From NCBI GenBank assembly GCA_020050695.1, contig JAGVKI010000279.1, positions 1-8,138 on the forward strand: a DNA stretch of 8,138 bases, given 5' to 3'. Each line of letters begins with the position of its first letter. Position 1 is the stretch's first letter. The notes under the pieces are model-generated. The model had not been told where the DNA came from, searched no databases, and saw nothing but the letters and a program-made list of their open reading frames with translations. Origin of the DNA: Alphaproteobacteria bacterium (GTDB lineage: Bacteria > Pseudomonadota > Alphaproteobacteria > Rickettsiales > SXRF01). Below, in pieces: positions 1-6,845 of this stretch. Position numbers and translations under genes: made by a program.

Positions 1-60
1 AGCAACCTGATGGATACTTTCAAGAGCAAAATGAGCGGACTTGCAGGAGGTGGCAAATGA
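1..60 (+). CDS. C-terminal end of an upstream gene, possibly another VirB6-like protein
   Basis: Frame 1 is open from the window edge and ends in TGA at 58-60, giving the tail SNLMDTFKSKMSGLAGGGK. The stop overlaps the ATG of the next gene (ATGA, 57-60), so the two are probably cotranscribed and translationally coupled. The tail resembles the region after the last membrane segment of the two downstream VirB6 paralogues, where TNLSQLADSMNEWFSK and TNLSGMSSGLESWFNK are followed by Gly-rich sequence. That suggests, by inference only, a further VirB6 paralogue upstream. VirB4, which commonly precedes virB6 in Rickettsiales, is another possibility. Nineteen residues are too few to decide the product; the existence of the coding end is well supported by the tight coupling. 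Confidence 0.6.
   Translation, partial: SNLMDTFKSKMSGLAGGGK
45..51 (+). promoter_or_regulatory. Strong Shine-Dalgarno site for the first VirB6 gene
   Basis: AGGAGGT lies inside the end of the upstream gene. It is 5 nt from the ATG at 57 and 8 nt from a second in-frame ATG at 60. Spacing alone slightly favours the ATG at 60, so the protein may start one residue later than listed. The difference is a single Met and has no functional consequence. Confidence 0.7.
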
Positions 61-1457
61 TGCACAACCTTCGTAAGTTATCGCCTGCGCTACGCCTCTT
101 ATCCCTGACGGTAGCGATGCTGTGGGTCGGCAGCATCCTGTTGTCATCATCCGCATATGCTACAGGCCTTAATGAGTGCGCGCCCGGCATTGATTTTGAT
201 AAGATCACCCAGCGTGTTGTTTCATGTATTGAGCGGGCAACCACACAGGCTGTATTTAGCATGATGGGGCAAGTACAGGCCTATATGGCACCAGTTGCAG
301 GCGCACTGATGGCACTGGCTGTAGCTGTAGCCGGTATCCGTGTCGTAAGCGGTGAAAAACCAGGTCGCTCCATCATGTATGCCGTGCGCCTTGCCATGGT
401 TGCATATTTTTATAATAACCTGGGTACCTTTGCCGGAACTGCGTTTCAGATTGAAGGTGAATTAATAGGCATAGTAAGCGGTGGTTCGCCATGGGTTATG
501 ATTGATAACTTCATGAAGAATCTGATTGGTTATGGCCCCGAACTTATGATGTTCCAGGGCATCCTCGCCATTATCGGCGCTGCTGCTTTTGCCTCGTATT
601 CTGTTGGCTTTATGCTGTTTATGGCTGGTATGAGCGCGATTGCATCCCTGCTGCTGTTTATTTTTAACGTGGTGTATACATACTGCGCATCCATTATCAT
701 GCTTGGCTTCCTGATCGTGCTTTCACCGCTTTTCGTGCCATATGCTGTTTTCTTCCTTACCGAGCGCTATCTGAAAAAACTTATTGATATGATCGTATCG
801 GTGATGCTTATGCCGGTGCTGTTATTTGCATTCATCAATATGTTCCTTGGTATATTTGATGCGCTCATCAGTGACCTGTTCAACTCCGTACTGCCGGAAA
901 ACCGTGATTTCCGAGCCCTGTGGAATCTCAACAACCCTGTATTCTCATGGCTCATGCCAAGCGATACATCACTGATGAATCGCCTGGAAGGTGTAGCAGA
1001 ACCAAGCCCAACCGCTGCAAACCCAGCAGTACAGACAACGGTGAACCAGTTCCTGCGCCATGGCTTCAATGCAGGCAGCGTGGGCAACCTGCCGGGGCTG
1101 AACTTTGGCCCGAGCGAGCCGGTATGGGTACAGCAAATCGGCATGAAGCTGATCACACTATGGCTATTCGCCACATTAATGAAATCACTGGTGTCGCGCA
1201 TTCCGCAAATATCAAGCGCGATTGCAGGCAGTGTTATTGGCGTGCCGCTTTCAGCAACGGACCCAGGCCAGGTACTTAAGAACGTACAGGAAAACCTGCG
1301 TATTGGCGGCAGTGCCTTGTTTGGCGGCGCGGCAGGTAGTGCACTGGGCGGAGGAGCAGCCAAATTAGCTGGCGGCAATGCGATGGATCAACGATTGGCA
1401 AGTCAGGGCGGGGGCATTCTTGGCGCCATGGCTGGCATGATGATCACAAAACGATAA
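57..1457 (+). CDS. virB6: Type IV secretion system VirB6/TrbL family inner-membrane protein (paralogue 1)
   Basis: This 466-aa polytopic membrane protein is predicted to form part of the inner-membrane channel of a T4SS, the role known for VirB6. An N-terminal signal or anchor (hydrophobic residues about 14-34, ending SSSAYA) precedes a short exported stretch with Cys41 and Cys57. Hydrophobic segments follow at about 78-97, 107-128, 165-235 (several helices) and 241-272, with another at about 362-378. The block around SPLFVPYAVFFLTER (223-237) followed by MPVLLFAF (252-259) matches the equivalent block of the two downstream paralogues (APLFIPFILFQRT, QPILIFAFFAFF), which supports common descent. 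The C-terminus (about 418-460) is Gly/Ala-rich and small-residue packed. It lacks the C[TS]DDPDF motif of its neighbours and is the most divergent of the three. It overlaps the upstream stop by ATGA and is followed after 16 nt by the next paralogue. The family call is by recognition of hydrophobic pattern and context, not by a search. Confidence 0.82.
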   Translation: MMHNLRKLSPALRLLSLTVAMLWVGSILLSSSAYATGLNECAPGIDFDKITQRVVSCIERATTQAVFSMMGQVQAYMAPVAGALMALAVAVAGIRVVSGEKPGRSIMYAVRLAMVAYFYNNLGTFAGTAFQIEGELIGIVSGGSPWVMIDNFMKNLIGYGPELMMFQGILAIIGAAAFASYSVGFMLFMAGMSAIASLLLFIFNVVYTYCASIIMLGFLIVLSPLFVPYAVFFLTERYLKKLIDMIVSVMLMPVLLFAFINMFLGIFDALISDLFNSVLPENRDFRALWNLNNPVFSWLMPSDTSLMNRLEGVAEPSPTAANPAVQTTVNQFLRHGFNAGSVGNLPGLNFGPSEPVWVQQIGMKLITLWLFATLMKSLVSRIPQISSAIAGSVIGVPLSATDPGQVLKNVQENLRIGGSALFGGAAGSALGGGAAKLAGGNAMDQRLASQGGGILGAMAGMMITKR

Positions 1458-1473
1458 ATATGATTAGGATAGC

Positions 1474-2865
1474 ATGAAGGCATCATTAACATGGCAGAAC
1501 ATACCGTATCAGGCGATTTTCCGAATCGTTCTGATTCTTGTTGTTGTGCCTCTTATTACGTATGCGCTTACTGGCCATGCTTATGCTGGGGATGCAGCCT
1601 GCACGGACGATCCTGATTTTGACGCTGAAGGAATGAATGGCGGCGGACTGATTTCGATCATTGTCCAAAATATCCAGCGGGTACTGAATACCGTATCTGC
1701 GCAGATGTATAATGGCATTATTGCTGATGGTACATTCCAGACGGCAGTCAGGGCAACAGCTACTCTCTATATTGCTATCTTAGGTATTATGTTCACGGTT
1801 GGCATGACCCCGGTTACCATCAGCGACCTGACGGTACGCGGCGTCAAACTTGGAATTATAAGTATTTTGATCGGTGGGGGATCGTGGGGCTTTTTCAGCA
1901 GCACCGTCGTGCAGTTCTTTAACCAGGGCACAGATGACCTGATCAATCAGGTTACGGCCATTGCAGTAAACGGCGTCAGCGTGGATGGCGACGCCCCCTT
2001 TGCCATGCTTGATGAGGTGCTGACCAAAGCGCTTTCCGCTAAAATGATCGTGACCATCATGGCCATTTTTACCGCAGGCCCATATGGCCCTGCGTGCGGC
2101 CTGCTTGTTATTGCAGGCCTTGGCGCCTTCCTGCGCTCTATTTTCAAGGCCATGTGGGTCTATCTGATGTCGCTGGTAATGAAAACGCTGCTGTTTGGCA
2201 TTGCCCCGATGTTCATTGCCTGCATCCTGTTCTCGCGTACCAAACATTTGTTCGATGGCTGGCTGAACCAGGTGCTTAACGCATCGCTGCAGCCCATCAT
2301 GCTGTTTGCATTCTTTGCATTCTTTGCCAAACTTATTGAATCAAGCATTGACCAGGTAATGGGACACCCCGTTTGCTGGACACAGATGGCCGAGGGTATG
2401 CGCGGTTCACGTTTTGCACATTACTTCTGGCGCTTTAAGGTCGACAGTGGCAACGGCCCAGAACCATTTACTGGCACTACAGGCTTTGAGGGTTTCATAC
2501 CTACCGACTCTGGCGGCATAATGCAGTATGTCCAGGCGTTCCTGGATCCTGTGGTATTTATCACTTTCATCCTCCTGGCAGAACTGGCAACCCGCTTCAA
2601 CGACATCGTAATCGAAGTGGCTAAGGATATTGCAGGTGCAACCACCAATCTTTCGCAACTTGCCGACTCTATGAACGAATGGTTCAGTAAGACCCTGGGG
2701 GTAGACGCAGGCGGTAAAGGCGACCATGGTGGACATGGTGGCGGCAAGGGGGGCGGCTCGCCTTCTGGCCCAGGCCTGGCCGGTATACTGGGCGGAAGTG
2801 GCAGCAGTAGTATTAACAGCTTCATCGAGCAAATGAGTTCCAGCATCGAGCGGAGGGACAGATGA
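1474..2865 (+). CDS. virB6: Type IV secretion system VirB6/TrbL family inner-membrane protein (paralogue 2)
   Basis: This 463-aa protein has an N-terminal hydrophobic signal (about 15-33, cleavage likely after GHAYA, residue 38). The mature N-terminus carries CTDDPDF (43-49), shared with the next gene. Hydrophobic segments lie at about 95-113, 122-145, 188-222, 225-252, 268-290 and 352-370. Over residues 226-293 it agrees with the third paralogue at 49 of 68 positions by hand count, including HLFDGWLNQV and LFGIAP. After the last membrane segment comes a conserved amphipathic stretch (RFNDIVIEVAKDIAGATTNL), then a short tail with a Gly/His/Lys-rich run (413-428). VirB6 proteins contact substrate DNA or protein in the inner-membrane channel; this copy probably does the same or acts in a hetero-oligomer with its neighbours. 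The start has AGGA at 1466-1469, only 4 nt from the ATG, a rather tight spacing. Its stop overlaps the next ATG (ATGA). Confidence 0.85.
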   Translation: MKASLTWQNIPYQAIFRIVLILVVVPLITYALTGHAYAGDAACTDDPDFDAEGMNGGGLISIIVQNIQRVLNTVSAQMYNGIIADGTFQTAVRATATLYIAILGIMFTVGMTPVTISDLTVRGVKLGIISILIGGGSWGFFSSTVVQFFNQGTDDLINQVTAIAVNGVSVDGDAPFAMLDEVLTKALSAKMIVTIMAIFTAGPYGPACGLLVIAGLGAFLRSIFKAMWVYLMSLVMKTLLFGIAPMFIACILFSRTKHLFDGWLNQVLNASLQPIMLFAFFAFFAKLIESSIDQVMGHPVCWTQMAEGMRGSRFAHYFWRFKVDSGNGPEPFTGTTGFEGFIPTDSGGIMQYVQAFLDPVVFITFILLAELATRFNDIVIEVAKDIAGATTNLSQLADSMNEWFSKTLGVDAGGKGDHGGHGGGKGGGSPSGPGLAGILGGSGSSSINSFIEQMSSSIERRDR

Positions 2866-4880
2866 AGCTAGCCAGTTTTAGCCGTCGTTATATGCCAAGC
2901 CTGCGAATGCTCATCAGCATTTCCCTGGCGCTGGTTGCTGCAAACATACTAATGATACTGCTTTCTGATCCGGCGCTTGCATCGCCGCCACCGCTTACAC
3001 CACGCGGCACCTGCTCTGATGACCCGGATTTCAAGATCAACCTGGGCGGCGGACAGGGAATAATAACGAACATCGTCAGCATGATGCAGAGCACCCTGAA
3101 TTCCACCACGCAGTCGATGTATAACAGTATTATAGGCAATACCGGTTATCTCGACGCCGTCCGTGGGGCCTGCCTGCTGTATATCGCCATTACGGGGCTT
3201 ATGTTCACGGCTGGCGCGGTTCAGATTACAATATCTGACCTGATGGTACGCACCACTAAGGTTGCGATTGTTGCTATCATTATATCTCCAACGTCATGGA
3301 CATTTTTTAACAGCTACGTCGTTGAGTTCTTCAATAAGGGCACCGACGAGATCATAGAAAAAGTATCGTCCATGGTGGTAGAGGGCACTGAATTAGGCGG
3401 CATGCCTTTTGCACCCCTTGATTATGCCATTTCAAAGGCGTTATCGGCTAAAATGTGGGTTACCATTCTGGCAACGTATTTGACCGGCCCTAATGGCATG
3501 TTGATTGGCTTTTTGATTATGTCAGGGCTTGGCTCTTTCCTGCGTTCGGTTATCAATGCCATGTGGGTGTACCTGATGGCACTGATTGTCAAAACACTCA
3601 TGTTTGGCATAGCTCCATTATTCATTCCATTCATCTTATTCCAGCGCACGCGCCATCTATTTGATGGCTGGCTTAACCAGGTCGTCAATGCCTGCCTGCA
3701 GCCTATCCTGATATTTGCTTTCTTTGCCTTCTTTGTGATGCTGGTCTCGGCATGTATTGATACCCTGCTGTATAACCCCGTCTGCTGGACTGGCTGGCAT
3801 GAAAGTCTTCGCGGCTCGCCGTTTGTACAGCATTGGTGGCGCTTTACCGTATATGACAGCGATACCGGCACCATGATGCCATATGGTGGTATCTGGAACT
3901 TTACCGGTGCAGAATCTGCGGGATCCGTTGAATTCCCGATCGATGTTCTCATGGTGCTTATGTTCATGGTGTTTGCAGAACTAATGATGCGATTCAACGC
4001 AGTGGTTATTGAAATTGCAAAAGACATTTCAGGTGCCGCGACCAATTTATCAGGCATGAGCAGCGGACTTGAATCCTGGTTCAACAAATTCAGCGGTTCC
4101 TATGGTGCTGCTAACCCAACACCTAAGCCTGGTGCCCTTCGTCCTCCTACACCGCAGCGCCCGGGTAATGTGGGTGACGGCGGTGCATTTGGCGGCGGTG
4201 GCCGTCCTGGTGGTTTGGGTGGCGGCAGCGGCGGCTTATTCGGTGGCAGCGGAAGCGGCGCAACCACCCCTGGCGCTCGTCCAGGTGGCGGCATGTTCGG
4301 CGAAGGCGGTCTTTTAGGTAATGGCGGCTTATTTGGTCCAGGCGGCTTATTGGGCGGCAAGGGCGGGGCAGGCGCGCCTTTAGGTGCTGCTTGGGGCCTC
4401 AGGCCAGTACCTGGCGCTGCTGGCACAGTACCTGTTGCTCCTGTAACGCCTCCCGCACCTGCGCCAAGGGTTGCAACGGCAACCCCACCAGTTGATCCTG
4501 TAAGCCCAACGGCTGTCGCTGCGGCAACACCGCCAGTTGCCCCTGGCAATCCCACGGGTGAAACAACCATGGGCGAAAGTCTACGCAATGCGGTTAGTAC
4601 TCCAACTTACTCAACGGCCATAGCTTCAGCACCGACCGGCGGTCCACGCGGTGTAGGCGTAGACCCAACAGACTTCCGTACAAGAACGGCTAACATGCTC
4701 GCGGGCCGCTCTAATTCCAACCCTCTTGAATCAGGACACGACCCAAGCCATGATTATCATTACTATAAGAGCGCGCTTGAACGTGCGGTTGCACGTGGCG
4801 CCAGCCCTGGTGAAATAGCAAAGCTTGAGGGCTACTTTAAAGATGCAACGAAAGCCATGAACGCTAAAACCATAGTCTAG
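2862..4880 (+). CDS. virB6: Type IV secretion system VirB6/TrbL family protein with long low-complexity tail (paralogue 3)
   Basis: This 672-aa protein consists of a VirB6 core of about 410 residues plus a tail of about 260. The N-terminal signal spans about 12-36 (DPALA, then SPPP), and CSDDPDF is at 51-57. The core parallels paralogue 2 throughout: TISDLMVR (123-130), a membrane block at 232-299, the NPVCWT motif (305-310) and the amphipathic stretch ending GAATNL (391-396). The tail contains a Pro-rich hinge (about 418-435), a Gly-rich region with repeated GGLFG/GGLLG units (about 440-505), a Pro/Ala/Thr-rich linker (about 512-570) and a charged C-terminal module from DFRT (604) that looks helical and contains HDYHYYK. 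Extended VirB6 termini are known in Rickettsiales; here the extension is mainly linker-like. Translation is coupled to the previous gene (ATGA at 2862-2865) with GGAGGG at 2852-2857. The role is inferred to be a channel subunit with an exposed tail; tail function is unknown. Confidence 0.85.
   Translation: MKLASFSRRYMPSLRMLISISLALVAANILMILLSDPALASPPPLTPRGTCSDDPDFKINLGGGQGIITNIVSMMQSTLNSTTQSMYNSIIGNTGYLDAVRGACLLYIAITGLMFTAGAVQITISDLMVRTTKVAIVAIIISPTSWTFFNSYVVEFFNKGTDEIIEKVSSMVVEGTELGGMPFAPLDYAISKALSAKMWVTILATYLTGPNGMLIGFLIMSGLGSFLRSVINAMWVYLMALIVKTLMFGIAPLFIPFILFQRTRHLFDGWLNQVVNACLQPILIFAFFAFFVMLVSACIDTLLYNPVCWTGWHESLRGSPFVQHWWRFTVYDSDTGTMMPYGGIWNFTGAESAGSVEFPIDVLMVLMFMVFAELMMRFNAVVIEIAKDISGAATNLSGMSSGLESWFNKFSGSYGAANPTPKPGALRPPTPQRPGNVGDGGAFGGGGRPGGLGGGSGGLFGGSGSGATTPGARPGGGMFGEGGLLGNGGLFGPGGLLGGKGGAGAPLGAAWGLRPVPGAAGTVPVAPVTPPAPAPRVATATPPVDPVSPTAVAAATPPVAPGNPTGETTMGESLRNAVSTPTYSTAIASAPTGGPRGVGVDPTDFRTRTANMLAGRSNSNPLESGHDPSHDYHYYKSALERAVARGASPGEIAKLEGYFKDATKAMNAKTIV
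4230..4361 (+). repeat. GGLFG/GGLLG-type coding repeats in the third VirB6 tail
   Basis: Within the Gly-rich tail, five related units occur at irregular spacing: GGLFG (4230-4244), GGMFG (4287-4301), GGLLG (4305-4319), GGLFG (4323-4337) and GGLLG (4341-4355). The last three have an 18-nt period and near-identical DNA of the form GGC GGC TTA TTK GGY (first copy GGC GGT CTT TTA GGT). That suggests local duplication by slippage. The stretch probably encodes a flexible linker. The reading frame stays intact. Confidence 0.75.
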
Positions 4881-4974
4881 TTATTATAAAATTCATTGAT
4901 ATTACGCCTTCCCTATATACACTGGGGTGAATATATTGGTCGTATGACTTAGGTTCATCCAATAGGAGAAGATA
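4881..4974 (+). promoter_or_regulatory. 94-nt AT-rich gap with imperfect inverted repeat before the lipoprotein gene
   Basis: This is the only sizeable gap in the left gene block, so the lipoprotein gene may have its own signal or be separately controlled. It contains TATATACAC (4914-4922), TGGG, then GTGAATATA (4927-4935), which is a 9-bp inverted repeat with one mismatch and a 4-nt loop. No poly-T tract follows, so it is not a standard intrinsic terminator; a protein-binding site or a weak RNA hairpin are alternatives. A TTGATA hexamer at 4896-4901 and TATATA at 4914-4919 resemble promoter elements, but the 12-nt spacing is too short for a usual sigma-70 promoter. The ribosome binding site AGGAG is at 4964-4968, 6 nt before the ATG. 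Confidence 0.35.
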
Positions 4975-5130
4975 ATGGCAAGATTCATACTTATTGGCGC
5001 ACTGCTCGCCATACTAAGCGGCTGTTCAAATCGTGTGGAAGACTTGAAAAGCCCATGCGTAGGCGCAGATAACAGCCCGTGCGCACGCAGACCCGTCAAT
5101 GACTTCTGGACACCGCCAGCCCAAAGCTAA
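4975..5130 (+). CDS. Small lipoprotein, probable VirB7-like T4SS component
   Basis: This 51-codon gene has a good ribosome binding site (AGGAG, 6 nt spacing) and a classic short lipoprotein signal: M-A-R, a hydrophobic stretch, then the lipobox LSGC with the lipidated Cys at residue 17. The mature part would be 35 residues, containing SPCVGADN and SPCARRPVN, so two further cysteines at 28 and 36, and ending in a Trp/Pro-rich tail. VirB7 of Agrobacterium is a similarly tiny outer-membrane lipoprotein with an extra Cys that forms a disulfide with VirB9, and in that operon virB7 directly follows virB6. Size, lipobox, spare cysteines and position after virB6 paralogues all fit. Function as VirB7 is inferred; a generic entry-exclusion or other small T4SS lipoprotein is the main alternative. 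No virB8 follows, since the next gene is convergent. Confidence 0.75.
   Translation: MARFILIGALLAILSGCSNRVEDLKSPCVGADNSPCARRPVNDFWTPPAQS
5050..5091 (+). repeat. Internal direct repeat in the lipoprotein gene
   Basis: The sequence AGCCCATGCGTAGGCGCAGA beginning at 5050 is echoed by AGCCCGTGCGCACGCAGA beginning at 5074, a 24-nt period corresponding to two SPC motifs eight residues apart. This suggests that one of the two non-lipidated cysteines arose by a short in-frame duplication. The match is partial, and chance similarity cannot be excluded in so short a gene. Confidence 0.4.
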
Positions 5131-5150
5131 TGATTTCTAAATGGTGATCC

Positions 5151-6845
5151 TTAGTGACCAGAATCTCTGGCTTGCTGAGCCAACTGCTCTAATTCTTCTT
5201 CCGACAGATTGACGCTACGTACGCCATCTTTTCCTGGCAGCCAGATCAGGTTGAGGTTCTTGGCGTCACGTGCAAATACACGCTCTTCCGTTACCATGCC
5301 CAGATTTGGCGGAATGTTATTTTTCGCTAACCCCACGACAGTGTGCGGCCCGTCGCGGAACATACCAATCACAACGCGCGGACGATCGATAAATACCTGT
5401 GACCCGCGAAGCAAGTCGAGTACTTCCGGCGCAGACTTAGGAGCAGCGCCTTTTTGCAAGTGATGTACGATCACCACTGCTGCATGTTTTGCAATAGCGA
5501 ATTCTTCGATTGCCTCAAAAAACTCACTGACCACACCTGCGTCGTTTTCATCACCGGTGAGATATTTACGCGCAGGATCGATTACCATAATAGGTACTTC
5601 AGGAATTTTGTGCAGGCGGCGCATATGCTGCGCGAAGCTTACGCCTTCACCAAAGTCGGTGCGCTGGAACATCAAGCGCTTTGCGCGGCCCCTGGGATCA
5701 AAAATAGCCGCGCGCGCGTTGATAATTGGCGGGCCGTCTTCGCCCGAGAAATAGATGCAGATGCCTTTGCATTTTTCAATAGCAAGGCGCTGACCCACCC
5801 AATGTGGTGCTTCTTCGCCAATGTCGTAATCCATAGACGCCAGTACGCACAGCATATGCGCCAGCGAGGATTTACCCGTGCCGCCCGTTGCACCGATCAG
5901 CGTTACAGCGCCGCGCGGAATAAGGCCGGGCACAATGAATTCAAACATAGCGTCCGCATCTTTACGCATTGGGCCGGTTGCGTCGAACAGTTCAACATCG
6001 CGCGCTACCAGATTAAAGAAGCGCAGATTGGTTTCCACGTCATCAGGATTGGTGCCGAATTTCTTATAGAGTGAGTGGTGATGCTCGTAGGACTTCCAGC
6101 AATAGGCTGCGTCAACGACGCGCTGCATGTTAATCGCACTGCTTTGAATCAGCTTGTCGTAAGAATCTTTGCCTTTTATTGCACCCTTGGGAAACAGCGA
6201 TTCAAAGTAAGGATGCTGGAAGAGGCCGTTATTGGTCAGGTACGAGATACCGGACAACATGTAAAACGGCGCATATTGTTCGCTATTGATGTGCGCAACT
6301 TCATAGAGATCACGGCAGCCCAATACTGTTTGCCCGTCTTCCAGGGGGGGTAGCGCTTCATCGCTGAACGCAATAATTTTAAGACCGGCGCGGTCACTGT
6401 CACCACGATGGTACGAACTGGCAAAGGCGCCGATTTCCCATAAGCGGTCGGTCGATTCATCATTGAGCACATCCACACCGAGGCTAAGTGACGTAGCCCA
6501 GGCAAAGCCTGCACCGATAGGCGTGTATACGTCCTCTTCGTCCTGCTCGTTGGAGTATTTGGCCTTTGCCCCTTTTTTCAGGCTATGGACAATGGGATTG
6601 AGCAGCAAGGTAGAGTTAGGCAGAATGCCCTGATTGTAATAATGTACGATCTGCTGTACGGCAGCGGCTGTATCGTCCGGCCCAAACCAGAACTTGATGC
6701 CCGGCGACTTGGAACGGTACGGTATCTGAATGTCCTGGGTGTAAAGCTGCATATAGCCCTCAAGCCCTACAGCCTGATGAGCCCGCCAGAGGAAGTTGAT
6801 TTCCTCTGTAAGAATGGACGCGATTTTATCTAGTGGCGCCTGCAT
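5151..6845 (-). CDS. RepA/RecA-like AAA family ATPase with unassigned N-terminal domain
   Basis: This 564-aa protein has two regions. Residues about 300-545 form a RecA-fold ATPase of the RepA hexameric-helicase type. The P-loop ATGGTGKS is at 319-326, the acidic motif SGED at 367-370, the Walker B strand IMVID at 419-423, the motif VVIVHH at 457-462 and a LLRGS arginine motif at 478-482. Such domains occur in plasmid and phage replication helicases and in primase-helicase fusions. Residues 1-300 are not recognised with confidence. A stretch around DLYEV (179-183) and APFYMLSG (192-199) faintly recalls the ElYd...rFf..TG pattern of archaeo-eukaryotic primase-polymerase domains, but I cannot place the catalytic acidic residues. 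The ATG at 6845 is the first start after an in-frame TAG three codons upstream, and no Shine-Dalgarno sequence precedes it. A nucleic-acid-remodelling role is likely; a specific pathway is not established. It converges on the lipoprotein gene with 20 nt between the stops. Confidence 0.85.
   Translation of the reverse strand: MQAPLDKIASILTEEINFLWRAHQAVGLEGYMQLYTQDIQIPYRSKSPGIKFWFGPDDTAAAVQQIVHYYNQGILPNSTLLLNPIVHSLKKGAKAKYSNEQDEEDVYTPIGAGFAWATSLSLGVDVLNDESTDRLWEIGAFASSYHRGDSDRAGLKIIAFSDEALPPLEDGQTVLGCRDLYEVAHINSEQYAPFYMLSGISYLTNNGLFQHPYFESLFPKGAIKGKDSYDKLIQSSAINMQRVVDAAYCWKSYEHHHSLYKKFGTNPDDVETNLRFFNLVARDVELFDATGPMRKDADAMFEFIVPGLIPRGAVTLIGATGGTGKSSLAHMLCVLASMDYDIGEEAPHWVGQRLAIEKCKGICIYFSGEDGPPIINARAAIFDPRGRAKRLMFQRTDFGEGVSFAQHMRRLHKIPEVPIMVIDPARKYLTGDENDAGVVSEFFEAIEEFAIAKHAAVVIVHHLQKGAAPKSAPEVLDLLRGSQVFIDRPRVVIGMFRDGPHTVVGLAKNNIPPNLGMVTEERVFARDAKNLNLIWLPGKDGVRSVNLSEEELEQLAQQARDSGH

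Noticed and set aside
767..1378. 203-codon open frame on the - strand inside the first VirB6 gene
   Set aside because: Its composition is the complement of the membrane-protein codons, with no recognisable motif. The + strand gene is supported by a signal peptide, paralogy and coupling.
4100..4588. Proline-rich 162-codon open frame on the - strand
   Set aside because: It is the exact antisense image of the Gly-rich tail of the third VirB6 gene (GGC/GCC codons read as Pro/Ala), so it is an artefact of low complexity.
1474..4880. Recent gene conversion or recent duplication between the second and third VirB6 genes
   Set aside because: Codons in the most conserved blocks differ at many synonymous positions (for example around FDGWLNQV and KALSAKM), indicating an old duplication kept by protein-level selection.
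4896..4919. TTGATA and TATATA as a sigma-70 promoter for the lipoprotein gene
   Set aside because: The spacing is 12 nt, well below the usual 16-18, so it is mentioned only as part of the intergenic entry.
5158..5170. Hairpin CCAGA-ATC-TCTGG as an intrinsic terminator
   Set aside because: It has only 5 bp, no U-tract follows on either strand, and it lies inside the coding end of the ATPase gene.
5454..6074. Long open frame of 206 codons on the + strand, antisense to the ATPase gene
   Set aside because: It lies wholly within the ATPase gene, whose Walker motifs prove the - strand frame. It shows no recognisable domain and has no ribosome binding site. Long antisense frames are common in coding DNA of balanced composition.
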